Origin: Gammaproteobacteria bacterium UBA5078
Lineage (GTDB): Bacteria > Pseudomonadota > Gammaproteobacteria > Pseudomonadales > Pseudohongiellaceae
Reading direction: 5' to 3'
NCBI GenBank assembly: GCA_002416505.1
Contig: DIAM01000016.1
Coordinates: 62,153-126,152, forward strand
Length of the DNA: 64,000 nt
Under the pieces are notes generated by a model, which saw only the letters and a list, made by a program, of their open reading frames with translations, did no database searches and was not told the origin of the DNA. This document shows, in pieces, positions 53,525-62,225 of the stretch (position 1 is its first letter; each line of letters starts with the position of its first letter). The position numbers were made by a program, and so were the translations under genes.

Positions 53525-54406
53525 ATGTCCATATACTTGGAGTCCTTCAATCTTTCCTCTGCCCCCTTCTCATCGACCTCCGATACGCGCTTCTATGTTG
53601 AAAGCGATCAGCCCGAATCCCTTTTTAACTCGATGGTCAGCGAGATAAACAAAGCCGACGGTTTCGTTCGCATTATCGGCGAGGCCGGGGCTGGTAAGAC
53701 GATACATTGTCGTAGGCTGTTGAATGCATTGCGCTGTCATAAGTCGCGATACACAGTGATCCACCTTCCTAACCCGAGGCTTAGTGAGGAGGGCCTTTAC
53801 CTAGCCATCGCCCAGGAACTCAATATAAAGACCTCGTCAACACGCACTAAATTACGCAAGAATATTATCGCGCATCTACGCAAGCAACAGATAAAGAGAC
53901 ATCGCAATGCCGTCATTGTCATTGATGAAGGTCAGTCGATGCCCGACGACTCGCTAGAGGCTCTCACGGAACTACTCGACCACAGCGTAGAGGGTCACAA
54001 ACTCATGCGGGTGGCGTTTTTCTCTATGCCCTTGGATAACGCACTAACTGAGCTCCCCTCCTATCGGCAACTACAAGACCGCATCACCTTGGAGATAGAG
54101 TTGAACCCTTTCGATGCTGCCGGAGTTCGCCGATATATCGACACCAGACTCGCTAAGGCGGGGGCGCAAGGCCGCGCGCTTTACTCCGAGGAGGCGATTG
54201 CGTTGATTTTCAAGGGCAGCAAAGGCGTGCCGAGACTCATAAACCTGCTGGCACATAAATCATTGATGAATGCCTACAATGCGGAACTCCAACAAGTTCA
54301 AGGACTTCAGGTGAGACTTGCCATCGCCGCGACCGAGTTTAGTTGCGTTGAGTTGCCTGAAATCAAGCCTAGTTGGATAAGTCGCTTACGCAAGAAAAAC
54401 GCCTAG
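53525..54406 (+). CDS. MshM/ExeA-like AAA ATPase, orphan
   Basis: 293 residues. Starts YLESFNLSSAPFSSTSDTRFY, the opening of ExeA/MshM/GspA ATPases. Walker A GEAGAGKT (~54-61), Walker B AVIVIDEGQSM (~128-138), sensor-like RVAFFSMPLDN, and the lid region GSKGVPRLINLLAHKSLMNAY. ExeA helps place the type II secretin through cell-wall interaction and MshM serves MSHA pili. No pilus or secretion gene is in the window and there is no peptidoglycan-binding domain, so its partner is elsewhere. An A+T-rich 270-bp upstream region holds a TGACT-TT-AGTCA palindrome (53410-53421). Confidence 0.88.
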   Translation: MSIYLESFNLSSAPFSSTSDTRFYVESDQPESLFNSMVSEINKADGFVRIIGEAGAGKTIHCRRLLNALRCHKSRYTVIHLPNPRLSEEGLYLAIAQELNIKTSSTRTKLRKNIIAHLRKQQIKRHRNAVIVIDEGQSMPDDSLEALTELLDHSVEGHKLMRVAFFSMPLDNALTELPSYRQLQDRITLEIELNPFDAAGVRRYIDTRLAKAGAQGRALYSEEAIALIFKGSKGVPRLINLLAHKSLMNAYNAELQQVQGLQVRLAIAATEFSCVELPEIKPSWISRLRKKNA

Positions 54407-54428
54407 GCTGCAATTTCGCCCGCGCCGG

Positions 54429-54456
54429 TTGTGTCGAACTATCGCTCCGTTATAAT
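54429..54456 (+). promoter_or_regulatory. sigma-70 promoter of cysE
   Basis: TTGTGT (54429-54434), 16-bp spacer, perfect TATAAT (54451-54456). It is 68 bp upstream of the ATG; the leader contains a GTATACC direct repeat. Confidence 0.6.
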
Positions 54457-54524
54457 CACTCTCGCTAAACCAACCACGTATACCGTATACCGGCACTAAA
54501 TAGTGCGCATCGCAGGACACGATC

Positions 54525-55304
54525 ATGCAGAATCCTATCTGGACTAAATTGGACGAAGAGGCACGGCTTAGTGTGCAGACAGAGCCGCTACTAGCGAGCT
54601 ATGTTTATGCCTGCATTCTGAATCACGGCAGCCTTGGCTCCGCCTTGAGTTTTATCTTAGCCAATAAGTTGTCCGATGAAGTGATGCCCGCGATCGCAGT
54701 GCGTGAACTCTTTGAGGCAGCCTATAAGGAATCGCCTGAGATGATCCTCAACGCTATTTCGGATATGCAGGCCGTTTATGATCGCGATGCCGCTACAAAC
54801 TCCTACCTGCCTATCCTCTTGTTTCTGAAAGGCTATCAATCTATTCAGGTACATCGGCTAGCGCATTTTCTATGGAACAAAGGTAGGAAGACACTGGCGT
54901 TGTTCATGCAGAGCCGCAATTCGGAAGTTTTCGGCGTAGACATTCACCCGGCCTGCAAAATGGGCAAAGGAATTATGTTCGATCATGCCACCGGCATCGT
55001 CATCGGTGAGACCACGGTGATTGAGGACGACGTCTCGATCATGCAATCTGTGACACTTGGCGGAACAGGTAATGAAACCGGTGATCGACATCCTAAGATA
55101 CGTTCGGGCGTACTAATCTCCACTGGCGCCAAAGTGTTAGGCAATATAGAAGTGGGTGTTGGCGCGAAGGTTGGTGCGGGGAGCGTCGTCCTAGAAGACG
55201 TAGAGCCTCATACCACGGTAGTGGGTGTACCCGCGCACCGGGTGGGCAAGCCCTGTTCCGACAATCCTGCGCGTACTATGAACCAGTCCGTTTATGACAC
55301 TTGA
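54525..55304 (+). CDS. cysE: serine O-acetyltransferase CysE
   Basis: 259 residues. N-terminal helical SAT domain (~1-135: WTKLDEEARLSVQTEPLLASYVYACILNHGSLGSALSFILANKL; LFLKGYQSIQVHRLAHFLW) then a left-handed beta-helix of hexapeptide repeats (GVDIHPACKMGKGIMFDHATGIVIGETTVIEDDVSIMQSVTLGG) with catalytic His/Asp in DHATG and DRHPKI. It acetylates serine for cysteine synthesis and is normally feedback-inhibited by cysteine through the C-terminal tail. Own promoter upstream; no cys or isc genes beside it. Confidence 0.97.
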   Translation: MQNPIWTKLDEEARLSVQTEPLLASYVYACILNHGSLGSALSFILANKLSDEVMPAIAVRELFEAAYKESPEMILNAISDMQAVYDRDAATNSYLPILLFLKGYQSIQVHRLAHFLWNKGRKTLALFMQSRNSEVFGVDIHPACKMGKGIMFDHATGIVIGETTVIEDDVSIMQSVTLGGTGNETGDRHPKIRSGVLISTGAKVLGNIEVGVGAKVGAGSVVLEDVEPHTTVVGVPAHRVGKPCSDNPARTMNQSVYDT

Positions 55305-55318
55305 TATGCCCCAACAAT

Positions 55319-55352
55319 TTGTCACCTATCTGTCATAGTTTAAGCTGATACT
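55319..55352 (+). promoter_or_regulatory. Pho-box promoter of the EAL-CBS-GGDEF gene
   Basis: TTGTCAC-CTAT-CTGTCAT (55319-55336), a 10-nt spacer and GATACT (55347-55352) as -10. Predicted start near 55359, only 7 nt before the first ATG, favouring ATG 55384 as the coding start. The second half-site is the exact consensus. Confidence 0.7.
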
Positions 55353-55383
55353 AGGCTACTCTTTTATGGGTGGGCCTAGGCAT

Positions 55384-57189
55384 ATGGGTAATAACATTGT
55401 TCGACTGCTTCAGTTCTCTACTGAAGACGGTCACATCGCATCTCAAGATATTTCCGAAGAATTCGGATCCATCCTAAGCAGCAATGCTTTAAGTGCATTA
55501 TTCCAACCTATTGTCGACTTCCAATCGCAATCGATATTAGGATATGAATCACTTATTCGCGGCCCGTCTGATAGCGCTCTTCATAATCCAGTAATGCTCT
55601 TCGACATTGCGCGTAGAGAGGGCGCATTAACGGAGTTGGACCTTCTCTGCAAACGCAAAGGCATTCATGAGTTCAAAGCAAAGCGACTCCCTGGGAAACT
55701 GTTTCTCAATACCACCCCACAAGGACTACTAGAGCCTGATCACCGCACAGGACTCACGCTCGAGTATCTTCTCGAGATTGGTCTACGCCCTGAAAATGTT
55801 GTCATTGAGCTGACAGAACAATATCCCACAACCGACTTTAGCGTTGTCTGCCACGCACTCGAACACTATCGCAGCATGGGCTTTGAGATCGCCATCGATG
55901 ACCTTGGTGCGGGTTATTCGGGCCTTACACGCTGGGCGGAGCTGCGCCCAGAATATGTAAAGATCGATCGTCATTTCATAGAGAACATCCATAACGATTC
56001 AGTGAAACAGTCTTTCGTGCGCTCGATCATCGATATCGCCAAGGAGTTACAATGCAAAGTCATTGCCGAGGGTATCGAACACAGAGAGGAATACCAGACT
56101 CTCATAGATATGGGAGTACAGTATGGTCAGGGTTACTATTTTGGTCGACCGCAATCCACCCCGGCATACTCGATTTCAGACAACTTATTTGCAACAGCCG
56201 ACGGGGCGCTATTTCGCAATCAATCATGGCAGTCCCGAGAGGACATCCTCGACTTACTAAGCCCTGCGCCATTTCTGCAAGCACAGGACACTCTGGAGCA
56301 CGCCTATGCGTTTTTCGTCGAGGATGAAGGGCTAACTGCGATCGCCATCGTCGATTCTATGATGACCCCCTTGGGTCTAATTCGTAGGAGTAAACTACTC
56401 ACCACATTCTCCAGCCAGTATGGGCGCTCTCTCCACGGCGCTAAAGCCGTCCGGAACTTTATGGATACTCAAATCGTGGTAGTAGAGCGCAGTGCGAGCA
56501 TCGATCAGGCCAGTAACTCGATCACGGAGAATATGAAGTCGCAGATCGAAGCAGATTTTATAATTGCAGATCAAGGAAAGTATGTAGGACTAGGTAAAGT
56601 ACTGGGTCTTCTGAAAAAAATTACGGACTTACAAATACGCAATGCGCGGTATGCCAACCCACTTACACTACTGCCCGGTAATGTGCCGATATACGAGCGC
56701 CTAGACGAACTTATCGCCGATCAGGTGGATTTCACGGTTGCCTATTGCGACCTAGATAACTTCAAACCTTATAATGATGTTTATGGCTACTTTGAGGGCG
56801 ATAAAGTTATCAAGTTGATCGCGGGTATTCTAAGAGAAAGTACCCAGCATGCTGAAGACTTCATCGGTCACGTTGGAGGAGATGATTTTATAATTATTTT
56901 CCTTAGCACTGAGTGGCAATCCAGTTGCCAGAAAATATTAGATAGTTTTGCGCACAGGATTCCTGCGCTGTACACCGAAAATGATCGCAGCCAAGGCGGC
57001 ATCTATGCTCAATCAAGAGAAGGAGTGGAGCAATTCTATCCAATCATGACGCTTTCGATCGGAATCGTGACGCCCGATATCAAACATTTTGTCTCCCATC
57101 ACGATGTCTCTCATATGGCTAGCCATGCCAAACATAGCGCAAAGAAGATCAAAGGCAACAGCCTGTTTATCGAGCGAAGAATACTCTAA
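55384..57189 (+). CDS. EAL-CBS-GGDEF c-di-GMP signalling protein
   Basis: 601 residues from ATG 55384 (GGGTGGG upstream); ATG 55366 is nearly at the predicted transcription start. EAL domain (~20-265) looks competent: E-x-L at Glu55 (YESLIRG), LNTTP, VIELTEQ, IDDLGAGYSGL, VKIDRHFI, AEGIEHREE and QGYYFGRP. A CBS pair (~270-420; GLTAIAIVDSMMTPLGLIRRSKL; FIIADQGKYVGLGKV) is likely to bind a nucleotide. The GGDEF domain (~440-600) carries GGDDF, acceptable for cyclase, and a CDLDNFKPYNDVYG block. It could make or break c-di-GMP. A Pho-type promoter precedes it. No membrane span. Confidence 0.93.
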   Translation: MGNNIVRLLQFSTEDGHIASQDISEEFGSILSSNALSALFQPIVDFQSQSILGYESLIRGPSDSALHNPVMLFDIARREGALTELDLLCKRKGIHEFKAKRLPGKLFLNTTPQGLLEPDHRTGLTLEYLLEIGLRPENVVIELTEQYPTTDFSVVCHALEHYRSMGFEIAIDDLGAGYSGLTRWAELRPEYVKIDRHFIENIHNDSVKQSFVRSIIDIAKELQCKVIAEGIEHREEYQTLIDMGVQYGQGYYFGRPQSTPAYSISDNLFATADGALFRNQSWQSREDILDLLSPAPFLQAQDTLEHAYAFFVEDEGLTAIAIVDSMMTPLGLIRRSKLLTTFSSQYGRSLHGAKAVRNFMDTQIVVVERSASIDQASNSITENMKSQIEADFIIADQGKYVGLGKVLGLLKKITDLQIRNARYANPLTLLPGNVPIYERLDELIADQVDFTVAYCDLDNFKPYNDVYGYFEGDKVIKLIAGILRESTQHAEDFIGHVGGDDFIIIFLSTEWQSSCQKILDSFAHRIPALYTENDRSQGGIYAQSREGVEQFYPIMTLSIGIVTPDIKHFVSHHDVSHMASHAKHSAKKIKGNSLFIERRIL

Positions 57190-57217
57190 GTATCCTTCGC
57201 TCATCACATAAATACCT

Positions 57218-58633
57218 CTATAAGTGCTTCTCGGCATACGCCGCGAGCACCGAGCGCGGCACACCTTGCAGTTGCAGACTGCCGCCGTGATCGAAGTTCT
57301 TAAACCTTTCCGTTAGATAGGTAAGTCCCGAGCTCATAGGGCTGAGATAGGGGGTGTCGATTTGTGCCAGATTCCCCAAACAGATCACCTTCGATCCGTT
57401 TCCGGCACGGGTGACGATGGTCTTTATTTGATGCGGTGTTAGATTCTGGGACTCGTCTATTAGGATCAGGCTCTGTTGAAAACTACGCCCGCGTATATAG
57501 TTCAGAGATTTAAAGAGAAGCGGCACTTTCGCCAAGACGTACTCGATACTACTGGAACTATTGTCATCCTCCCAGTGTAATGCTTCCAGATTATCCGTGA
57601 TGGCTCCTAGCCAAGGTTCCATCTTCTCCGCTTCTGTGCCTGGCAGAAAGCCAATGTCCTCGTCTAGGCCTTGTGTGCTACGTGTCGCGATTATGCGTCT
57701 ATAAACTTTATTGGGAACTGTCATCTCGATAGCGGCAGCAAGCGCAAGAATGGTCTTGCCTGAGCCTGCGGCACCGGTCAAGTTCACTAGATGCACATCG
57801 GGGTCTAACAACAGATTCAGCGCCATCGCCTGATAGGCGTCACGCGGCCTCAAGCCCCACGTCTCTTTCGCCATCAACTCGCCAAGATCGAGATGCCTCA
57901 GTGTGATTCGCTCCTTGCCGATCCGCACCACCCGGGCAAGGAAACCTGTCTTATCGTAGAGAAACTGATTTGGATAGAGCTCTTGGGGGATCACATTGCG
58001 TGGTACATGATAGAGCGTAGAGGCATGAGAGTGTTCGGTTTGTACATCCTCCACCTCGTCCCAGAAGCTATGCTGAAATTCTATATAGCCCTTATTCAGA
58101 AGCGTAATATCGCTCAACAGTTGGTCGCTGTGATAGTCCTCCGACTCGATACCACAGCCGCGCGCCTTGAGACGCATATTGATGTCTTTGGTCACCAACA
58201 CCGCACGATGGCCGGGGAAACGCTGCTTGAGATAAGCCACATCGTTGAGAATTTTATTGTCGTTCAGGTGGGTCGGAAGGAGTATCACATTCTGTGGAGT
58301 CTCGGTCATGAGGACCGAGAGAGTTCCGCAGGATCCTAATTTTTTCCCCCTCGGAATCGGGACGCCATCCTCGACATTTTGCGGTGGCGCGCGTCCAAGA
58401 ATCGAGTCGATCTCCCGTATAGCTTGTCGACAGTCCGCCGCAATTGCGACCTTCCCACTCTTCAGTTTATCGAGTTCTTCGAGCACTGTGATGGGAATAA
58501 TGACGTGGTGTTCGTCGAAGTTTTTTATGGCGGTTGGATCGTGAATCAGGACATTGGTATCGAGGATGTAGAAGATGGGCTTGTCGTTTTCAGGCTGAAC
58601 TTGCGAATTGCTCACGAGTTTAACGTCGGCCAT
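57218..58633 (-). CDS. PIN-PhoH fusion ATPase/ribonuclease (PhoH2-like)
   Basis: 471 residues from ATG 58633 (AAGG about 10 nt upstream); the frame opens earlier at 58693. N-terminal PIN nuclease domain: YILDTNVLIHDP with the first Asp, LEELDKLK, and LPTHLNDNKILNDVAYL / VLVTKDINMRLKARG for the later acidic residues. C-terminal PhoH ATPase from ~250: LNLLLDPDVHLVNLTGAAGSGKTILALAAAI (Walker A), ILIDESQNLTPHQIKTIVTRAGNGSKVICLGN. Fusions of this type act as RNA helicase-nucleases. It is convergent with the EAL gene. Despite the name, I see no Pho box upstream. Confidence 0.95.
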   Translation of the reverse strand: MADVKLVSNSQVQPENDKPIFYILDTNVLIHDPTAIKNFDEHHVIIPITVLEELDKLKSGKVAIAADCRQAIREIDSILGRAPPQNVEDGVPIPRGKKLGSCGTLSVLMTETPQNVILLPTHLNDNKILNDVAYLKQRFPGHRAVLVTKDINMRLKARGCGIESEDYHSDQLLSDITLLNKGYIEFQHSFWDEVEDVQTEHSHASTLYHVPRNVIPQELYPNQFLYDKTGFLARVVRIGKERITLRHLDLGELMAKETWGLRPRDAYQAMALNLLLDPDVHLVNLTGAAGSGKTILALAAAIEMTVPNKVYRRIIATRSTQGLDEDIGFLPGTEAEKMEPWLGAITDNLEALHWEDDNSSSSIEYVLAKVPLLFKSLNYIRGRSFQQSLILIDESQNLTPHQIKTIVTRAGNGSKVICLGNLAQIDTPYLSPMSSGLTYLTERFKNFDHGGSLQLQGVPRSVLAAYAEKHL

Positions 58634-58833
58634 AAGGATACACCTTTCTTGAACTACGGTTGTTGGAGAACCTAGTTGAAAATAGCGTGTCAATATGGCG
58701 CCAGTGTGACAAACAACGTGCGCTTGAGCAACACCGTAATACAGAATATTTGCACTGCTCGCGAACAGGGCAGGCCTAACTTTTCACCAGAGAACGCATT
58801 ACCGCGGAGAATCGCCGTGCACTCGCCCTCGTC

Positions 58834-59766
58834 TCATTGCTTCGAGATCACCAACCTGAAACCGATAAAGGGTCTGCGCGCACCCGGGTCGGCTGCCCCG
58901 CGAACCGCGGCACGGGCATTATTGCTCTCATCGTTGTAGGAACCACCGCGCATTACCCACAGGGCGTCCTCGGCAAGATTAACGCGGTTGTTTGACGCCT
59001 CGAAGGGATAGTCCTGATACGCACTTCTAGTCCATTCCCACACGTTGCCACTCATATCCTTGAGGTCGAATAGACATTCTGGGCAGGAGAAGCTGCCTAC
59101 CGCCATAGTCCCACCGCTCGCAACATTAGCGCGCTGCGACTGCATTTGGTTTCCCCATGGATATATGCGTCCGTCTGCGCCCTTCGCCGCCTTCTCCCAT
59201 TCTGCCTCATTGGGGAGAGTGACATGAGCACCCTCCATCAGAAAGTCTTTGAGCGCCGGCGGTAAGAATGCGGCTTCGCGCAGTGTTTTATCGAGCCAAC
59301 GAGAATAGGCTACCGCGTCTGTCCATGAGACATAGGCTACTGGATGGTTTAGCGCCTGCTGCTGGGATTGCGGGTCAGCTCGATAGGCTGTCGCCTCCAC
59401 GAATGCTGCGAATTGCGCCGTGGTAACCTCGAATCGGGAAATATAATAATCGGGAAGTTCGACGATGCCTTGTCTGCTCGTCTGTGACCAACGCTCATTC
59501 TCAAACGCCATAGGATCGATGAGCGGGTTACTGCCCATCGGGAAACTGCCTGCAGGGATAGGAACGAAGCCTAGCATTTCGTCATCGGGAAGGAACCAAG
59601 CATCGGCCCTAAAGCCTTGCAACTGCGCCGCGAGCTGTGCGGTGCTCGAAGTGTTTTGTGCGAATACCGATTGTAGGCACAAACCGGAAATTAGCAAAAA
59701 GACGCAATATCTGCCGACGCATGCTCGCCAAGTCCTTAGCGTAATTTTTTGATTATTCAAGCCCAT
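58834..59766 (-). CDS. formylglycine-generating-enzyme-like (SUMF1) secreted protein without the catalytic cysteine
   Basis: 310 residues from ATG 59766 (AAAAGGAT upstream). Signal peptide or anchor (YCVFLLISGLCLQSVFAQ). The FGE/SUMF1 fold is clear: FVPIPAGSFPMGSNP, YYISRFEVTTAQFAAFVEAT, HPVAYVSWTDAVAYSRWLD, LPNEAEWEKAAKGADGRIYPWGN, LKDMSGNVWEWTRSAY, VMRGGSYNDESNNARAAVRG and FIGFRLV. The region that supplies the redox cysteine in true FGEs (CxxxRYRxAAR-like) reads NNARAAVRG with no Cys. So it is not expected to activate sulfatases and is more likely a structural or binding protein. 48 bp after the RnfD-like gene. Confidence 0.92.
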   Translation of the reverse strand: MGLNNQKITLRTWRACVGRYCVFLLISGLCLQSVFAQNTSSTAQLAAQLQGFRADAWFLPDDEMLGFVPIPAGSFPMGSNPLIDPMAFENERWSQTSRQGIVELPDYYISRFEVTTAQFAAFVEATAYRADPQSQQQALNHPVAYVSWTDAVAYSRWLDKTLREAAFLPPALKDFLMEGAHVTLPNEAEWEKAAKGADGRIYPWGNQMQSQRANVASGGTMAVGSFSCPECLFDLKDMSGNVWEWTRSAYQDYPFEASNNRVNLAEDALWVMRGGSYNDESNNARAAVRGAADPGARRPFIGFRLVISKQ

Positions 59767-59814
59767 CAATCCTTTTTTCTATCTCGACCAATATAGAGAT
59801 TCGCGGGTCTAGCT

Positions 59815-61449
59815 TCACAGTACCGCAACACTAGTACAGGCATATGCCCAACCATGTTCGCAAGCTCGTGCATATAAGTCAGGCTCGGACATCTCCATAA
59901 GATTCTGCCCGCCTTCCCTTAATAATAGCCGCAAGTCAAACGCTCGTGGCTGTGTAACGGAGATTGTGCTCGGATCGAGGAAGTTCAAACAACCCGCCTG
60001 AAAGCGCAGTTCGCAAGCGCGCGAGAAGAAACCTAAGGCGCGCTCTGGGTCTGCCTCAACATACTTGCCCGAATAATATTGGGCACCTATTTCATTGCAG
60101 GCCCAACCGGAATTATCGGTACAGTATGTCGACTCCAGCAACAGCATACGATCACAGGCATGGACGCGCCCCTCCTCACAGGCTTGTGCCCAGAACGGCA
60201 GGCTATCACCTACATGCCGGCTGTCGGTCTTGCCCATCAAAGTCATGCTAGCGAAGAACACAATCCACACGGCCATATGCCCTAGATTGGCGCGACGACT
60301 CGGCGTTACCCCTAGACCTAGGCGCTCCAAGGTTTGATTTTTCCGTAGTGGTAGGACCACGCGATCTATCCACTGCACACTCAAATTCAGTAGTGGCACA
60401 CAAAGCAGTTTGTCGTAGAAAGTTGGTGAACCGAACATCTCCAGAACAGTATAGAGAACGAATACCCCGACGCCATAAAGGACACCGAAGAAAAGCTTTC
60501 CAGTTGGCGTTCTCGGCGAGGTCGAGGGGTCGGTTACGAGCAGATGCAGACCTAGAAATACAGCCGTAGGGATCTCCGAGTCTAGAAAATAAGGGACCCC
60601 TGTGATCGAAAAATACAGGGCGCTTAGCGCGAACAAGACTATTGCAGCGGAGGCCGCGACTAAGGTGATTGAGAAGAAGTACATGACGACTAGGCCGCCA
60701 ATGAATAAATAAGTGTAGATGCCTGGCGCTAGGCTCAAAGTAGAGGCAATCTGAGCTCCCCAGGTAATATCCGTAGTGCCGGTCACAATCAGAATTAGAG
60801 AGAACAAGCCTAGAGTAAACGCCGATGGGTTAAAGATATGGGTCATCCGCCCTTCACGATTCCAACGGACGAACTCTTTCCCCATGAACCCGACTGCGAT
60901 CATGATGAATTGTAGATAGAACCAATCATCTCGGAACCACATAAATAGATTGGTACTAAAGATGATGGGAAAAGGGCCAAAGCCGAGCAGGTAGGTATCG
61001 CGTCTCGACCAGGCCAGCATCATGTCAAATGCATAGGCGAAGAACAGCTGCGCTAGTAGCAATAACGCGTATTCCTGCACCGGGGGCCATGCCCAACCCC
61101 AATAGACATACACCGACATATGCACCATAGCCTGTATATAGTGCTGTGGCTTAGGTTTAGTAAGTATGAAACCCTTACGTTTTCCGCTAGTTAAGGCGTT
61201 TCTAAAGAGGAATACAGCCCATAGTAACAAGGCAGTGCAGGCACCCCAGAACGACACCGTGAGCGTTTCGTTACTCTGGATACGAGGCAGCAGAGAGATT
61301 AGGAACAGGGCGAGGATAAATACACTAGGAACCACCAACATTTGCTTTGCCGAAAGCAAAACACTCGTAGTTTCAACTCCTCCATTACTTTTTACAGCGC
61401 CATTTCCTTGGCCATCCTGTGGGCGACTCTTATTGCTAGCGGACTGCAT
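59815..61449 (-). CDS. NqrB/RnfD-like membrane protein fused to Cys-rich Sel1-like repeats
   Basis: 544 residues from ATG 61449; a GTG at 61458 is possible. About ten membrane spans in ~40-385. The RnfD/NqrB family block HIFNPSAFTLGLFSLIL and the segment LLVTDPSTSPRTPTGKLFFGVLYG match the TDPvsap.t..G..fyG region of that family. I do not see the S(T)GAT flavin-attachment motif. The last ~130 residues are periplasm-like Sel1/HcpA-type repeats with paired cysteines (CEEGRVHACDRM; CTDNSGWACNEIGAQYYSG; ACELRFQAGCLNFLD; ACEHGWAYACTSV). It stands with an FGE-like gene and c-type cytochromes, not with rnf genes. Electron transfer across the membrane is inference. Confidence 0.85.
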   Translation of the reverse strand: MQSASNKSRPQDGQGNGAVKSNGGVETTSVLLSAKQMLVVPSVFILALFLISLLPRIQSNETLTVSFWGACTALLLWAVFLFRNALTSGKRKGFILTKPKPQHYIQAMVHMSVYVYWGWAWPPVQEYALLLLAQLFFAYAFDMMLAWSRRDTYLLGFGPFPIIFSTNLFMWFRDDWFYLQFIMIAVGFMGKEFVRWNREGRMTHIFNPSAFTLGLFSLILIVTGTTDITWGAQIASTLSLAPGIYTYLFIGGLVVMYFFSITLVAASAAIVLFALSALYFSITGVPYFLDSEIPTAVFLGLHLLVTDPSTSPRTPTGKLFFGVLYGVGVFVLYTVLEMFGSPTFYDKLLCVPLLNLSVQWIDRVVLPLRKNQTLERLGLGVTPSRRANLGHMAVWIVFFASMTLMGKTDSRHVGDSLPFWAQACEEGRVHACDRMLLLESTYCTDNSGWACNEIGAQYYSGKYVEADPERALGFFSRACELRFQAGCLNFLDPSTISVTQPRAFDLRLLLREGGQNLMEMSEPDLYARACEHGWAYACTSVAVL

Positions 61450-61691
61450 GTAACTCACTCTTGTTAATATGGAGAAATGGGATGCGGAAGATGATAAACC
61501 AGCGTCCTAGCCAATTCAATTTGTATCAATCTTAGACCTCCTAACTGCGCCCAGAGCCCTTTCAATTGAGGTAGCGAAGCGTTTACACTCTTTCTCGGTC
61601 TGTACAAGAGCGCCAACATTATTCTAGATAGACAAGAATGGAGTCGACGCGATCAGCTTTGTCCCATAAAAATCAGCACGGAGTGTTAACG

Positions 61692-62174
61692 ATGGTTAAG
61701 CGAATAATAGGAATCGGCTGTGTTTTAGCCGTTACAACGGGTCTTGTTACGGTTTCGGCACAGCAAACTGAGCCGACCCCAGAGCAAGTCGCTGCGCAGG
61801 CGACAGAAACGCGACAAGGCCTATTCAAGGTGCTGTCTTATAACCTAGGCGCTATTAGTGGGATGGCAAGAGGCACAGTGGAATTCGATGCGGCTGTCGC
61901 GGAACGTAACGCTAACCGAATCGCTGCGCTAGCACCGATGATTCCTGAGATGTTCGCGGCACACGACACCCGCGCGTTCGATGTAGAAACCGAAGCATTA
62001 CCAATTATCTGGGACCGCATGGACGAGTTTCAAGAAAAAGCCAATAATCTGGTCAATGGCGCAAACACCTTCGCCGCGATCGCAAAGACAGGAGACCGCA
62101 ACGCCATAATCGGCGGGATTCGCGCATTCGGCGGTAACTGTGGCAGCTGTCACGAAACCTTCCGCGTAGACTAA
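61692..62174 (+). CDS. cytochrome c'
   Basis: 160 residues from ATG 61692 (GGAG upstream); the frame opens at 61638 with a non-signal tail. Signal peptide (IIGIGCVLAVTTGLVTVSAQ). A four-helix-bundle cytochrome c' with the haem site at the extreme C-terminus, Cys150-Gly-Ser-Cys153-His154 (GGNCGSCHETFRVD), and the N-terminal TRQGLFKVLSYNLGAISGMARG in helix A. Members bind NO or CO at a five-coordinate haem. It is convergent with the dihaem cytochrome gene and divergent from the RnfD-like gene. Confidence 0.94.
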   Translation: MVKRIIGIGCVLAVTTGLVTVSAQQTEPTPEQVAAQATETRQGLFKVLSYNLGAISGMARGTVEFDAAVAERNANRIAALAPMIPEMFAAHDTRAFDVETEALPIIWDRMDEFQEKANNLVNGANTFAAIAKTGDRNAIIGGIRAFGGNCGSCHETFRVD

Positions 62175-62184
62175 CCCTGAGTCT

Positions 62185-62225
62185 CCAGCGCTAAAATTGG
62201 CCCTGCAGGGTGATATTAGCGCTGG
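62185..62225. terminator. bidirectional hairpin between convergent cytochrome genes
   Basis: A perfect 10-bp inverted repeat, CCAGCGCTAA (62185-62194) and its complement (62216-62225), encloses a second palindrome CCCTGCAGGG (62201-62210). The right arm includes the stop codon of the dihaem cytochrome. No U-tract. Probably a shared 3' end. Confidence 0.55.
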
